DNA from: Amblyomma americanum
Taxonomy: Eukaryota; Arthropoda; Arachnida; Ixodida; Ixodidae
DNA length: 64,000 nt
Reading direction: 5' to 3'
NCBI RefSeq assembly: GCF_052857255.1
Contig: NC_135507.1
Location: 71,869,721-71,933,720 of the forward strand
Shown piece by piece: positions 22,198 to 33,560 of this stretch. How positions within the stretch are numbered: the first letter of the stretch is position 1; each line of letters starts with the position of its first letter. Below the pieces are notes generated by a model, which saw only the letters and a program-made list of their open reading frames with translations, was not told the DNA's origin and did no database searches. A program made the translations under genes and the position numbers.

Positions 22198-22555
22198 CCC
22201 TTACAAAAATGGTCTATAGACAGTCTATAGACTTCTTACAGCCTCTAATGCCTTCCTATAGATATTTCTTTTTGTCTATTCGTAGTCTATATACTGTCTA
22301 TAGAGAAAAGTCTACTATAAGTGTACGGTCATAAATCAATAGACTGTCTATAGACTGTCTATAGGATTTGTATTGCGTGCAGACTGTTCTCTACGGTTTG
22401 TCTATGGAGAGTCTCAGAAATTTGCCTATAGGCTCATTGGAGTGCCCCCTCTCATGGTAATCTTTAGTAAAAGGCGAAAGATTAGTACGTGTGGTTCTAT
22501 ATATAGACTCTATAGACAGAAGTCTATGGACTACCTAAAGAAATTTTTGTAAGGG
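22198..22555 (+). mobile_element. GTCTATAGAC palindromic MITE-like element, copy 2
   Basis: Ends CCCTTACAAAAATGG and TTTTTGTAAGGG form inverted repeats. At least ten full or one-mismatch copies of GTCTATAGAC lie between them, in the same order as in copy 1. A central stretch (about 22430-22490) lacks the motif and makes this copy about 100 bp longer. Confidence 0.82.
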
Positions 22556-24057
22556 CGCGCTCAGCCATCATGAAAGAAAAGTCACAACTTTGCGGTCAGC
22601 GGGCCCTGCTGTGCTGCCTACGAGCCCTAAACACATCCGCCTTTCTTCCGGAACTGCCATTCAGTGACATCTTGGTCTCTTTTCCAACCATACCACATCT
22701 GTTTACTGCCGCTAGCCGTAACTTTGGTTCATGATTTGAGCCCGGTCGTCTGCGCACCGTGTCCTACTTGTGTGCCGGCGGGTACCGATAGGCATGCTAG
22801 AAGGGAATATCCCCCGGAAGTACTAGAAAATCCCGCGGGAATTTCTTACTTATCGTTTCGGTCGCACTTACTGCGTCCAAGGAACCTCCGTAGGAAGTGC
22901 CTTAAGATTTTCATAGGCCATAACACGGACACATTGGTTACATTATATAATGGTAAATTTCCCTGGCGATTTTTTAAAGGCCCAAGAGAAAAAACTTCTG
23001 CGATTTAGATGTGAAGGAAGACGACTACAGCTGATTACAACGGTATATTTGCTTGGCACACTGATGACAGTTATAGGGATAAAATCTGCATAGCATCACA
23101 TGCTGTCACAGCGAACAACTTGAAGAACACGCATATGCGAAACAAAGATCGAGGTACAGAAACGCTAAAAACCAGAAGTCATGCAACAACAACATATTGA
23201 GCATACATCCACAGAACGAATTTCCACGCTTTTATGTACTCCAAATCGAAGACCCTGCTATTGGAGCCAGTGGCTCTTGCACGCTAAGCAATACTATTTC
23301 ATACAAATAAAAATCCGCGATGACACAAACAAGAAATGAAAATGAGTGGACCACGTTTCAGATGTCTCCTTTAAGAAAAAAAAAAACTTCTCTACTCTGC
23401 TATATTTGTTGCGAACATTATGCAAATGTAATGAGACGTGATTCAAGTAAATATCCGTAATATCTCCAGAGCGGAATATCCAGCGGATGACGTGTCAGGA
23501 CTTCTATAACAAGGACTTGTCACGGACATCCCTCGCAAGTACTCAAAGGAGTTAGGAAATTTGGCCATGATTCGGATATCCCTTGTATGTGGCGTTGTCA
23601 CTGGGTCAGTGCTACCGCCGTGGTGAGATGAGTTCGAAAGCTGTGCCCAAAGGCAAGATCGAATTACTTGAGTCGTCCAAACAAAAAATAAAGCCACTCG
23701 CAGGTGATCCCCAAAGTCGCGTGCCATTCTCGCGTTACTGTCTCTTTAGCACTCCTTAGCTGCCAGGTCTCAGCGAAGGCGCACGTTTTGGATCGTTGAC
23801 CGTCTTCTCGATTGTAGAACGCTTATCCTGCTTCTCTGAGCGAGCGTCGTGCTGAGCGATGAGCCCAGTGTTGAAAATGTGTGCTGTTCAACATTTTGAT
23901 CTCCTACATACACAAGCAGCAACACACATAAAGTTGTCACTAAAGAAACCTTTATGCGCTCTTTTAGTTACATCACTTTTAAGCACCCACTTGGCAGCAG
24001 TAACTATGTAGCGCGTACGACGTATCAGCAAGAAGAGTGAGGCACCGTAGGTAGTAG

Positions 24058-24230
24058 AGGTCTCCGGATAAATTTAGAACACAAGGGGATATTTACGTGC
24101 ACTGACATAGCACAGCGCACGGGCGCCTCTTGCGGTTCGCCTCCATCGAAACGAGGTCACCGCGGCCAGCATTGAACTCACGACTTGAGGCCCGCTAGCC
24201 GAGCGTCCTAACAATTGAGCCACCGCAGTA
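24058..24230 (-). mobile_element. SINE copy, head and body without tail
   Basis: On the minus strand it starts CTGCGGTGGCTCAATTGTTA (A box region), passes a degraded B box and runs into GCCCGTGCGCTGTGCTATGT and CACGTAAATATCCCC. It stops near CCGGAGAC without the tail. Divergence is clearly higher than in the copies at 27.3 and 31.4 kb. Confidence 0.78.
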
Positions 24231-25395
24231 GGTTCCGATCGTTATTGTGTGGGCTGTAACTCAGCATAGGTTTTATTTTTTTAGCGGATTTATAGGAGCA
24301 CAGGCACTTAATTTTTGCGCGCGTGTATTCTTCCTAATGATGCGTAAGGCATTAGCATACATGGATTACCGTGTAGTTTTTTGCCTATGGCTGCTGAATA
24401 ATTTATAATCGAATTCCACTTGTTTTCGGTTTCGTCCCGACGCGGTCGTTTTCGACGTGCTAGGCTTAACTGCGTTGACTTTAATAAGCGCTCTTGGTTC
24501 GCATCCACCTTCAGTATTCCCTTTGGATGAAACTACGACAATGGAGCTGCCTTTCATCCCCGTCTTTTATTTGCGGTTGTAGTGTATAGTTCGAAACAGA
24601 GAGGGCGCCACGCACCAAATCTAGCTTGAGTTACTGTATAGGTTCCGAGAGTTTCACGTTTGTTTTCCCTGCGCCGCTCGCGCCTTCCTGGTCTAACGCG
24701 ATCACATGGTTGAAAAGCATCCATGCATGGTGGAGAAGCTACCTCCTCCGCATGGTGTAGCACTAAACTGCTGCTGACAGACCATTAGTACATATATTCT
24801 TCCCTTGCTTTTCAACATTTCATTATGACCGAGTGCACTTTTGCATTGAAAACGATGTTTTATTATCAAAACAAGCAATTTTATGACAAGTGTTCGCTAA
24901 TTGCTAAAAAGAAAACGGCAGTAACTTGTGGCGTTTACAACAGATGGCGCCACCGACGCAAATCGTGAGTTTATTGGATCTTACTGAGAAAGGTCCAGGT
25001 TCAGCCGACGCATTACTTGCAAGCCGTTTCATGCACCGCACAGTATCTTGGCTAGAATAAATCTAGTTCGACAGCGAAAAACAAGCGGAATGAGCCTGCA
25101 CTCACTCTGACCGCTGCACCAAATCTGCTTCCTGCATGCAATAATTGCGGCTTTCCCCTTTACTTAAGTGCTTTGGAGGGAGGTATCTTGTAACTACGCG
25201 CAACTCTGAGAATCTATAAAGTAACGCGACATCAAGGGAATGGAAGGTAAAAAGCATTTCGAACGGTATGCGCCTACATACGCTGAATCCTGATAACACG
25301 ATGGATGGAAAGGATATGTTAGAGCGCAACAGAATTTGCGAACGGAAGACTAGTGCGCAGTAAAACTTGTTGCTGCGCTAGTTGGTGACACATAC

Positions 25396-25492
25396 TTGAA
25401 CAAAAAGGTAGCGAACAAAGGACGACCACAGCGTTCATGTTTGTGATGTATTCCTTCTGTGGTCGTCCTTTGTGCGCTACCTTTTTGTTCAA
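25396..25492. mobile_element. 97 bp hairpin element
   Basis: TTGAACAAAAAGGTAGCGAA and CAAAGGACGACCACAG are repeated in inverse as CTGTGGTCGTCCTTTG and CGCTACCTTTTTGTTCAA, around a loop of about 25 bp. The arms are nearly perfect, suggesting a young or conserved short MITE. Confidence 0.75.
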
Positions 25493-27277
25493 CTAATGTG
25501 CAGGGTTGAAGCCGTTAAATTCATCCTACATGAAAGAGTAATTTACGTACACACATAGTCTACTTTTCTAGAAAATATGTTTCTGAAGTTTGTCCATATG
25601 CGCACAGCACCCCTTCATACAACAGCCAGCAGGCCGTTCAGCTATTTCATCACAGACGTTACAGTGGGAGGAAATACTGTCTGGGTTGACAAGCCTGCCT
25701 GGAAACACGTTCGAACGCGTCAGCACGCACCCTACCTTATATATGGGTCGCGAGAATTCGCGTGAGGAACTCCTATTAGCGATTGTTGAACAATAATGCC
25801 TCGAGGCAGGTCAGTGTGCATGCCTGCACATCGATCAACACAAAAGAGCCACTTTGCCGTGATCCATACAGTCGACAAGGGACACAAATATACGCAGCCA
25901 GCCGAGCGGCCAGAACACGGAGGGTTTTCGCTGCAGAGAAAAGCGGCTTGTTGCCTCTAACCAGTTTATCGATTTGGAGGCATTTTCATTCTGCGTGGGC
26001 GCTCTTTATGTCGGGCATAAAGACCGCTCGATGGCGTCGCGTGAGTCAGTGTAGGCTTGGAAGGCGTTCAGAAAATCGTTGAGAAGTAAAAGAGCAGCCA
26101 ATCTGCTTTAGGTTTCTTTCATGTTGTCTGTGTTTCTAACCCTCAAGCCTCCGCTGTCGGAAGCTCTCTTCTGGCCATGCTATTGGCTTTATGCTCACAC
26201 ACGCAAAAACCGCTCTCGATAAGGCTATAGTGACGTGCCTCTTTTCCATGTACAAGAATAGCAACTTTGTTCGGCGTGCTTGTAATCGACTACGTGAAGG
26301 CAGATGAAAAAATGCCTACAAGATGCTCTAGTCTGGAGAAAAGCTCGACCAAACGTCTTGTTATGGCCTGGGAAAATGCGATGTAGCGGTTCACCACGCT
26401 GAACCATCACAGTTGCTTTCTCTTCTATGTTTGGTGCAAGTTATTCCAGTCTAAGGGAACGATGCTTCGTTTTAATGTCGATTCCGAGATTCCGAGCACA
26501 GAAGAAAATCAGTAAAATTTGAATACGTAGAAGAAAAAGAGCAACGCAGTATTAAATAATGCATCACTTTGAAGAAGTTGTTTAGATGTTTTCTTGCTCC
26601 TTTGATTCTGGCTTTTGAAGGCTGTTTAAAAGAACGAACAGAAAATGAAATGGCGCCTTACACCAAGCGCAATGCAGATTCGGTTTCGAAGAGGGCGATT
26701 CAGCTAGATGATTGCAGAATGCTGTCGACTGTTTTCTAACTGAATGCCTTCTATAGACCTAGGATATTTAAGATGCACCCTGATCGTATGAAATATTGGG
26801 GATAACCTGCTATAGGTCAGACATGATAACTTTATAAAGGACACATGCTTATAGCAGGAGACGCAATCAAATCAGAACGTTGCCCGGTATATATTTTTCT
26901 CGAGCACGTTGCACGGATCCGATCGCTGTTTCTTAAGACTGCTGGTAAGGTTTCGGCGGATGGATCCAGTATGTTGCATGGTCCAAACAGCATCTTTCAA
27001 AGTCCTATGTATCTCGCAAAGTTTTCTCGTATGTTCGATATCACGGATACGACCGTGTGTTTGAGTCTACTATTGGTCGTAACGGGGCAGACTCAAACTG
27101 ACACAATGGAATAGTGCGAGTCTAGTGGTGGCATAGATTCCACTGCTACCACAGCTTCCACTGAGCGAGCAATGAGCTGCGTGTACTGCTACGCGCAAGA
27201 CAAACAGCATGTATTCTGGGTGTATCATTTGGCGCACGTCGTTGGATTGGAACGAGTGAACTGCAACATTATGTTCA

Positions 27278-27600
27278 CCCGCCACGGTGGCTCAGTGGTT
27301 AGGGCGCTCGTCTACTGATCCGGAGTTCCCGAGTTCGAACCCGACCGCGGCGTCCCGTTTCGATGGAGGCGAAACGATAAGGCGCCCGTGTGCTGTGCGA
27401 TGTCACTGCACGTTAAATATTCCCAGGTGGTCGAACTTATACCGGAGCCCTCCACTATGGCACCTGTTTCCTCCTTTCTTCGCTTAATCCCTCCTTTATC
27501 CCTTCTCTTACGGCGCGGTTCAGGTGTCCGCAGATATGTGAGACAGATACTGCATCATTTCCTTTTCCCCAAAACCAATTTCAATTTCATTTCCATGCAA
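27278..27600 (+). mobile_element. Full-length tRNA-derived SINE, tail type B
   Basis: Head GCCACGGTGGCTCAGTGGTT with B box GAGTTCGAACCC, then the body core CACGTTAAATATTCCCAGG, then the type B tail (CTTACGGCGCGGTTCAGGTG, CAGATATGTGAGACAGATAC, and a CCAATTTCAATTTCATTT end). The A and B boxes are close to consensus. Confidence 0.9.
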
Positions 27601-27669
27601 ACATGAGGGGCATGCGATTTTCTGCCATGTGCCAAAGTCTGCTTCTTTAACGCTGAAGCTTCCATTGCC

Positions 27670-27935
27670 GGGAGCCACGTTCTGGTCAAATGCTAAGTGG
27701 AATCCCCCAAGGTGGAGTAAATTTGTAATAAGGGAGTTAGTACTTATTGGCATTCATCCGAACGGAGCCATACAATTACAAAGGAAAGCTGTACAGCTTT
27801 TTCAGAAACTTTGTAGTTAAATAAAAATTCGTCCTGGTCTGTGGTTCGAACCCGGGACCACCGCTTCTCCGGAGCAGTCGCTCCACCAACGGAGCTAACC
27901 GGGACGGCAAGCTTATGCTAGGGCGAGAGCGAATT
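27670..27935 (-). repeat. tRNA-like repeat unit 1
   Basis: The minus strand holds a tRNA-like core at about 27832-27906: GCTCCGTTGGTGGAGC (D arm), a loop CCGGAGA, and B box GGGTTCGAACC. Acceptor halves GTCCCGG and CCAGGAC pair at six of seven positions. Position 33 is C rather than U and the T stem is imperfect, so I read it as tRNA-derived, not a functional tRNA. The rest of the unit (GAATCCCCCAAGGTGGAGTA, AAAGGAAAGCTGTACAGCTT) recurs in unit 2. Confidence 0.68.
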
Positions 27936-27954
27936 CGTCATTAACTCGAAGCGG

Positions 27955-28220
27955 GAACAGTGTTGGTCAAATGTTTAGGGGAATCCCCCAAGGTTGAGTA
28001 TATTTGTTATAAGGGAGTAATTAGTGATTGGCTACCACCCGATCGTAGCCAAACGGCTACAAAGGAAAGCTATACAGCTTCTCAGAAACTTCGTAGTTGA
28101 AGAAAAATTCGTCCTGGTCTGGGGTTCGAACCCGGGACCACCGCTTCGCCGGAGCAGTCGCTCTACCAACTGAGCTAACCGGGACGGCAAGCTCATGGTA
28201 GGGCGAGAGCGAATTCATCA
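27955..28220 (-). repeat. tRNA-like repeat unit 2
   Basis: A direct repeat of unit 1 about 280 bp downstream. The tRNA-like core at 28109-28185 is better kept: GCTCAGTTGGTAGAGC and GGGTTCGAACCCC. GAATCCCCCAAGGTTGAGTA and AAAGGAAAGCTATACAGCTT are shared with unit 1. GCAAGCTCATGGTAGGGCGA closes the unit. Confidence 0.7.
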
Positions 28221-28420
28221 ACAGTGTTGGTCAAATGTTTAGGGGAAGCCCTCAAGGTGGAGTAGATTAACCGCGGACAGAGTAAAGTAACCCCGGACCA
28301 GGAAGAATTTCTCTTTAACTGCGAAGTTTCTGGGAAAGCTGTATAGGTTTCCTTTTCTGTAGCCTTGTGGTTACGCTTTGGTGGAAGCCAATGAGTGATT
28401 ACTTCGTTATTACGAGTCGC
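28221..28420 (+). repeat. Partial third unit and inverted copy of the same repeat
   Basis: After ACAGTGTTGGTCAAATGTTT and AAGGTGGAGTAGATTA (a direct third start), the sequence flips. From about 28293 it reads GACCAGGAAGAATTTCTCTT, AACTGCGAAGTTTCTGGGAA, AGCTGTATAGGTTTCC, the inverse of the central part of units 1 and 2. The tRNA-like core is missing here. Confidence 0.62.
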
Positions 28421-28889
28421 GTTCTCCAGTTGAAGTTGAGCGCCCCTCTCATCTTTGATCGCGCATGGCGTCGGGTGACTCGCGGGGACCGTTCGGCTCT
28501 CGCGAAACTCGAACACGCGAGGATTTAAACTGCATGTACGCGAACTTTCGCGCCAAGACAAAAAAAAAAAAACAGGCTGGGCGCTCGCTTAGGGTTCACC
28601 AAACGAAGTCACTTTTTACCCGGAAGCGGATTGTTCGCGCTTCTGTTTACCGGTTGCTTCTGCCTCGTGCACAGCGGTGAAGCACGTCTCCGTTTCGGCA
28701 GGCTCACCGGCCTGGTTATCGTCGCGGTACCAAAGTAGGCCTCAAATATATTTGACATACCGTTCGCCATGGATGTAAGGTAGAACTTTAGAATTCTAAT
28801 GATTAACACCCTATTTTCCTATTTCCTCTGATTGACGGTTTCTCTGATGACATTTTGTAGCGATAGCTACATTACTGTGGCATTTCGAG

Positions 28890-29110
28890 CCTTCAGCGTG
28901 GCGGCGCCGCCATCCTGTGGCGGCGCCGCCAGGCTGTCAAGTGGTGCGGAGCAGCTGCCTTCGGCGCAGCGCCACGGCTGGTCACGTGGTTCGTCACGTG
29001 TTGGTCACGTGGTGCGGGGAAGCTGCTGCTGCCGGCGGCGCGGCGCGCCGGCGAAACCGAGCTGCAACAGCTGCGCGCATGCGCCGTATAAAGTGGGACG
29101 AAGATGAAGA
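28890..29110 (+). promoter_or_regulatory. CpG-rich block with clustered CACGTG sites and a TATAAA
   Basis: Two GGCGGCGCCGCC palindromes (28901-28930) are followed by three E-box-type sites within 40 bp (GGTCACGTGG, GTCACGTGTT, GGTCACGTGG at 28979-29018) and by GCATGCGCCGTATAAAGTGG near 29080-29097. It looks promoter-like, but the same composition also occurs in tick repeats, and no gene follows that I can identify. Confidence 0.35.
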
Positions 29111-29304
29111 AGGAACGCCCAGCGAAATGGAGCGGCGAAAGACTGACTCTGCTATTCAACTGAGCAAGTTCCACACGGCCAGCTGTAGGTATCGCTTGAC
29201 TCCAGGTTTAACCAGAGCTAAACCACCGCCAATTTTTTTACGGACGATCAGGTATAGCGGACAGGTTCTCTGCATGGTGAGATGCGTATTGTTCCGAGTG
29301 CGGG

Positions 29305-29655
29305 CGCTCGATCCATACCCAATAATTCTGGACAGAAAACATTTTTGAACGGGAAAGAGTTGATGAGCGCAATTTTTTTCATACATTGTAACATTTCACT
29401 ATAACAATAAATATATCCGCAGATCTCCCGTTGGCAAGCTTGCACTTATGTTTTGCTATTGACGTTTTTGCTATTGTCAAAAGCGTCCTCCCACTTATTT
29501 TCTACGGCAGTCTTAACTGTTCGATGCGAGAGATGGAAACACTACAGAAAGAAAGATGTTGCTACATATCGAAAGAATGGAACACTACCTTCAATATTTA
29601 TATAACAGTGCCTCACAGGTTTCCAATATTCAAAATTTTTGTCCAAGAACGTTGT
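29305..29655 (+). repeat. Dispersed repeat family R1, copy 2
   Basis: The matching copy of the repeat at 5200-5545: CATTTTTGAACGGGAAAGAG, TTTCACTATAACAATAAATA, TTTTCTACGGCAGTCTTAAC, GTTCGATGCGAGAGATGG, CCAATATTCAAAATTTTTGT. Divergence is perhaps a quarter of positions. Confidence 0.7.
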
Positions 29656-30195
29656 TCTTGTGTAGGTGCGCTTCAGAGGTCGGTGCAGAAAATCGCAGCC
29701 GCCGTAATCTCTAGTGACATCTAGCCTAATTTCCAACAGATCGAGGTGACAGATTACGAGACTGTTTGCTAAGTGCACGGCGAAGCTAGCAAGCCAATCC
29801 GTATCTCTTGGGGCGTACATCGCGTCCCCTTCCGCCGTCGCTTGCATGCAGCGTGGTGCGGATGGCAGCGGTGCTCGCCGCGCACTACCGGTCGTGAAGA
29901 CTACGATCTGTGCCATCTGTGGGAGCGTGGAGATGTAGGAACCGGCGAACTTCTTTTTGCGGCTCCTTGGGAGCCGCGAATCCTGCGCGTGGTTTGCATA
30001 CGCTTTGCGGGGAAGAGAGCGTAGCAAGCAGCATGACGGGAATACGTTGGCGTAACTTTAGCCATGGTCGTATACAGCTACGTACGCCATGCCTTTAATG
30101 AGAATCAGCTGAGTAGGTCGGGCGTATCTTTAGACACTTCAGTTAGTTTATAGAGCATTCTGTCGGGTCAAGCTGCGTACCATATGAGCGCCCGG

Positions 30196-30460
30196 CCCTT
30201 ACAAAAATGTCTTTAGACAGTCTATAGACTGTCTACAGAATTCTGGCTATAAAGTCTATAGACTTTCTATAGACAAACCCTAGAGAACAGTCTAGAGTCA
30301 ATAACCCTATAGGCAGTCTATATGCAATCTATATTTATGTCCAAACACATTTAGTAGACTTTTTTCTATAGACTGTGAATAGACAAAATAAATATGTATA
30401 GGAAGGCATAGAGTCTATAAACAGTCTATAGACTCTCTATAGACCATTTTTGTAAGAGGG
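30196..30460 (-). mobile_element. GTCTATAGAC palindromic MITE-like element, copy 3 (inverted)
   Basis: Ends CCCTTACAAAAATG and CATTTTTGTAAGAGG. The TATAGGAAGGCATAGAG segment is the reverse complement of the GCCTTCCTATA segment of copies 1 and 2, so this copy is in the opposite orientation. Many GTCTATAGAC units are intact. Confidence 0.82.
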
Positions 30461-31414
30461 CTGTGGCCGTATACGCACGAGACTGACGACCTGGAGACAA
30501 ACACCGATGGCGCGCAAGAATACGGCGAGGACCATGTAGCGGGAGTAACATATACAAAGTGGACTTTGGAGGAGCGCCTTTACCATGACATCAAGGGAAA
30601 AAAATTTCAAAAGACAGCTCAAGAAATTCCGTGAATGGACTACATCGAGCAACGACGCTTGGGCACGAACCACTCTGCTGTCCCTCTGGGAAACCGCAGG
30701 CGAAGCTGGGATTGACTGTCACGTGTAAGATGCTTGTCCCTATTCGCTCTCTCCCACAATTAGGCCTTTGTGCTAGCTCAGTTTAATAAAGATTGCTGAT
30801 TCACTTCTTATAGAACCACCACGACACTCTTACCACGCGCGCAGAAGCCGCGTGTACAAATAATAGCTTGCAGTAAGTCAGAAACTAATTTATGTACTAT
30901 CATATTATGGAATGAAAGCGAAATATTCAGGGGGACACTTGATGGCTGATTACGTGTGACTGTGCGACAGTATGCCCTTATGCATTTCTGCATAGCAGAC
31001 AGTGCATTGAAACTGTGCACACATTTCATTTCGTAGATGCTAATGCATGTGTTGGTTGATGGTTCGACTCTCGATTGATTGCATGCTATGGTTGCGACTA
31101 GCAGTTCTATTCTAGAGCTCATCGAGATTCGAACGTGTCCAGTCCCGCACTTGTGCGTCAGTACCGGAGCCCGCAACCTTTGCGTCAGAAACGCACGAAT
31201 GGTAAAGCCGATGCGTCCTTTCTTAGGCGGGGGCGTGTGTTTGTGTATATACACAAGGCATGTATCTCATTCTACCATTTGGGAAAGCCCGCTTCAAGCT
31301 AATACCATCTCCAATTCCGACTCTATTTCTATTTCATTCTTTTGTTTCACACCACGACATGTGGAACCACGTGAATTAAATGATGACGGATGACGTTGGC
31401 TTTTTTCTCCGAGG

Positions 31415-31729
31415 ACCCGCCGCGGTGACTCAGTGGTTGGGGCGCTCGGCTACTGATCCGGAGTTCCCGGGTTCGAACCCGACCGCGGCGGCTGCGTTTT
31501 TATGGAGGCAAAACGCTACGGCGCCCGCGCGCTGTGCGATGCCAGTGCACGTTAAAGATCCCCAGGTGGTCGAAATTATTACGGAGCCCTCCACTACGGC
31601 ACCTCTCTCTTCCTTTCTCCTTTCACTTCCTCTTTAATCTCTTCCCTTACGGCGCGGTTCAGGTGTCAAACGATATATGAGGCAGATACTGCGCCATTTC
31701 CTTTCCCAAAAACCAATTATTATTATTTT
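31415..31729 (+). mobile_element. Full-length tRNA-derived SINE, tail type B
   Basis: Head CCGCCGCGGTGACTCAGTGG with B box GGGTTCGAACCC. The body core is CACGTTAAAGATCCCCAGG, and the type B tail ends in ACCAATTATTATTATTTTC. It is very similar to the copy at 27278 and to the truncated copy at 10475, which points to recent amplification of this subfamily. Confidence 0.9.
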
Positions 31730-32195
31730 CTCCGAGGCTTCTATGCTATTCATAAATTCGCAGCCGATGCCAGGGCCGAATTCTCAGCGCTAGCTTGCGC
31801 TTTAATAACTTGTGCTAATGGCCGGTACGTTGACTATCACGCATTGCCTTATCACGATTGCCGAAGGCATGGATGTGAGCTAGTCGCACGAATTGTTCTA
31901 TGCTAGGGCTCATGTGGATTGGAGCTAGTCGCTCGAACTGCTCTCGATTGCGATGCGACAGTTTATGCATTCAGCTTTCAATTTGATCGCGCTAGCTGCA
32001 GCATGTACTGCACTGGCAGCAGGGTTTTTGAGTCGCAGCACGGTTTCGAAGATTTTTGTATTTCGACGGCTTTTCGGATTTCTCGTAACCTGCAGTTTCT
32101 CCACGTCTGCAGGCCGCTGGTAGTCCACATCCACGTTACAATATGGTCATCGTGGCCATCATGGACATCCACGCGTAACATCCCTCTTTCTCTCT

Positions 32196-32486
32196 CACAC
32201 ACACACGTGCACACGTGCACAAGCCAACAACACCCTCCCCCCCCACACAGGCACGCACGCACACACACACACACACGCACGCACGCACGCACAGGCACAC
32301 GACGCGAGCACACACACAGACACGCGCACACACGCACGCACGCACAGGCACACGTACGCGAGCACACACACACAGACTCAGACACACACACAGACTCAGA
32401 CACACACAGAGACACACTTACACACAGAGACAGACAGACGGACACACTCTCACACACATAGACACGCACACAGACGCACGCACAGA
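32196..32486 (+). repeat. CA-rich minisatellite
   Basis: Alternating CACACA/CGCACGCA/CAGACA blocks with higher-order repetition (GCACGCACGCACAGGCACAC recurs; ACACACAGACTCAGACACAC recurs). Open frames of 93-216 codons on both strands here are artefacts of the repeat. Confidence 0.92.
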
Positions 32487-32929
32487 GATCGGCAAAATGA
32501 ACACTGTTCGAGAGCGAAGCAAGTACGATTGTCTCACTTAGATGTCTGCCGCCTGTACTACGCGAAAGTACGTACAAATACTCACACTCGCATTGATACG
32601 CACTCACTTTCACATGTGAGCAACACAAAGACAGCGCTCCTGTGCGCTTCCTTCATTAACTTCACCCTTTCACTACGTGGAAACACAAAGTATCCGAGAG
32701 GAGAGCTTTTTCTAAACTTAACTGTTGCTCCCAAGCTTAATAACGAGTATTTAAGCTTTCCTCCCCCAAGTCCACCCTTCCGCCCTCTCCGAGTTCGCGC
32801 GATAATTAGCGAGAGCCGACTCTCCAAGCGGCAGTTACAAGTCCTCTCCCTGCTTCCGGAGGACCCATCGGATACACCATCGCCACCACTCCTATAAGAG
32901 CACCGCGCTGGAGGAAGCTCACATCTCCC

Positions 32930-33560
32930 TCTTCACCGAACGCGATGGCCGCACGTCATTTCCTGGGAACCACCAGACAGCGGGCATCGCAGAGCGTGAG
33001 TGCCGAAGGAGAGAGAGAGAGGAGGAGGGGGAGACCAAGTTAAAAGCCGACAGATTTCCTGGATGAAACGGAACAAGGACTTTTGGGCGCGAGATGTGGC
33101 TCGCGATGGAACGGGCCCGGTCGGGGGGGGGGGGGGGGGAAGTCATTTGGGCGCGGTGGCCGCACCGGCTCTGGTCGCGTCAACAAAAGCCCGCTCCTCC
33201 GGCAGCAGCCTAGCTGCGAGGCTGGCTCTGAGACTCGGGTTTCCCCTTTCTGCGACACCCTTCCCTTTCCTCCCGTTCCCCGAGCCAAGGTTTCCCGGAA
33301 CCCCGCGCTCTGTCCCTTATCTCGCTCGAGCACGCAGCCGAGCGGGCTCCACTGGGTGTTCGGTAAATACGGATTTCTGCTGCCGCGTCAACCGTTGCTT
33401 TCTCTCTCTTCCTCTCTCAGCGCCTTCTCTTTGTAGGAGATGTTTACGGGTGCTTCTGGGCGTGCGTTTTTCACGGAGGTGCCGGTGACCGCTTATCTGT
33501 GGCGGAGCCGCTCGGAAGGCCTCTCGGCCCCGTCCGAACACACCTGTTGACCGAGAAAAG
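32930..33560. other. CpG-rich block, no recognised gene
   Basis: GC-rich DNA with a 17-base G run at 33123-33139. Frames up to 162 codons exist on both strands, but their products are low-complexity Pro/Arg/Gly/Ser without domains. It could be a promoter or first exon, or an intronic island. Confidence 0.3.

Noticed and set aside
27832..28185. Two functional tRNA genes on the minus strand
   Set aside because: Anticodon loops start CC instead of CU, T stems have mismatches, and both cores lie inside a longer duplicated repeat unit.
30460..30810. Solo LTR ending at AATAAAG near 30786
   Set aside because: No matching second LTR, no clear TG...CA borders and no target duplication.
31978..32628. 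216-codon Cys/Val-rich protein frame
   Set aside because: It is the translation of a CA/GT-rich minisatellite; both strands stay open for the same reason.
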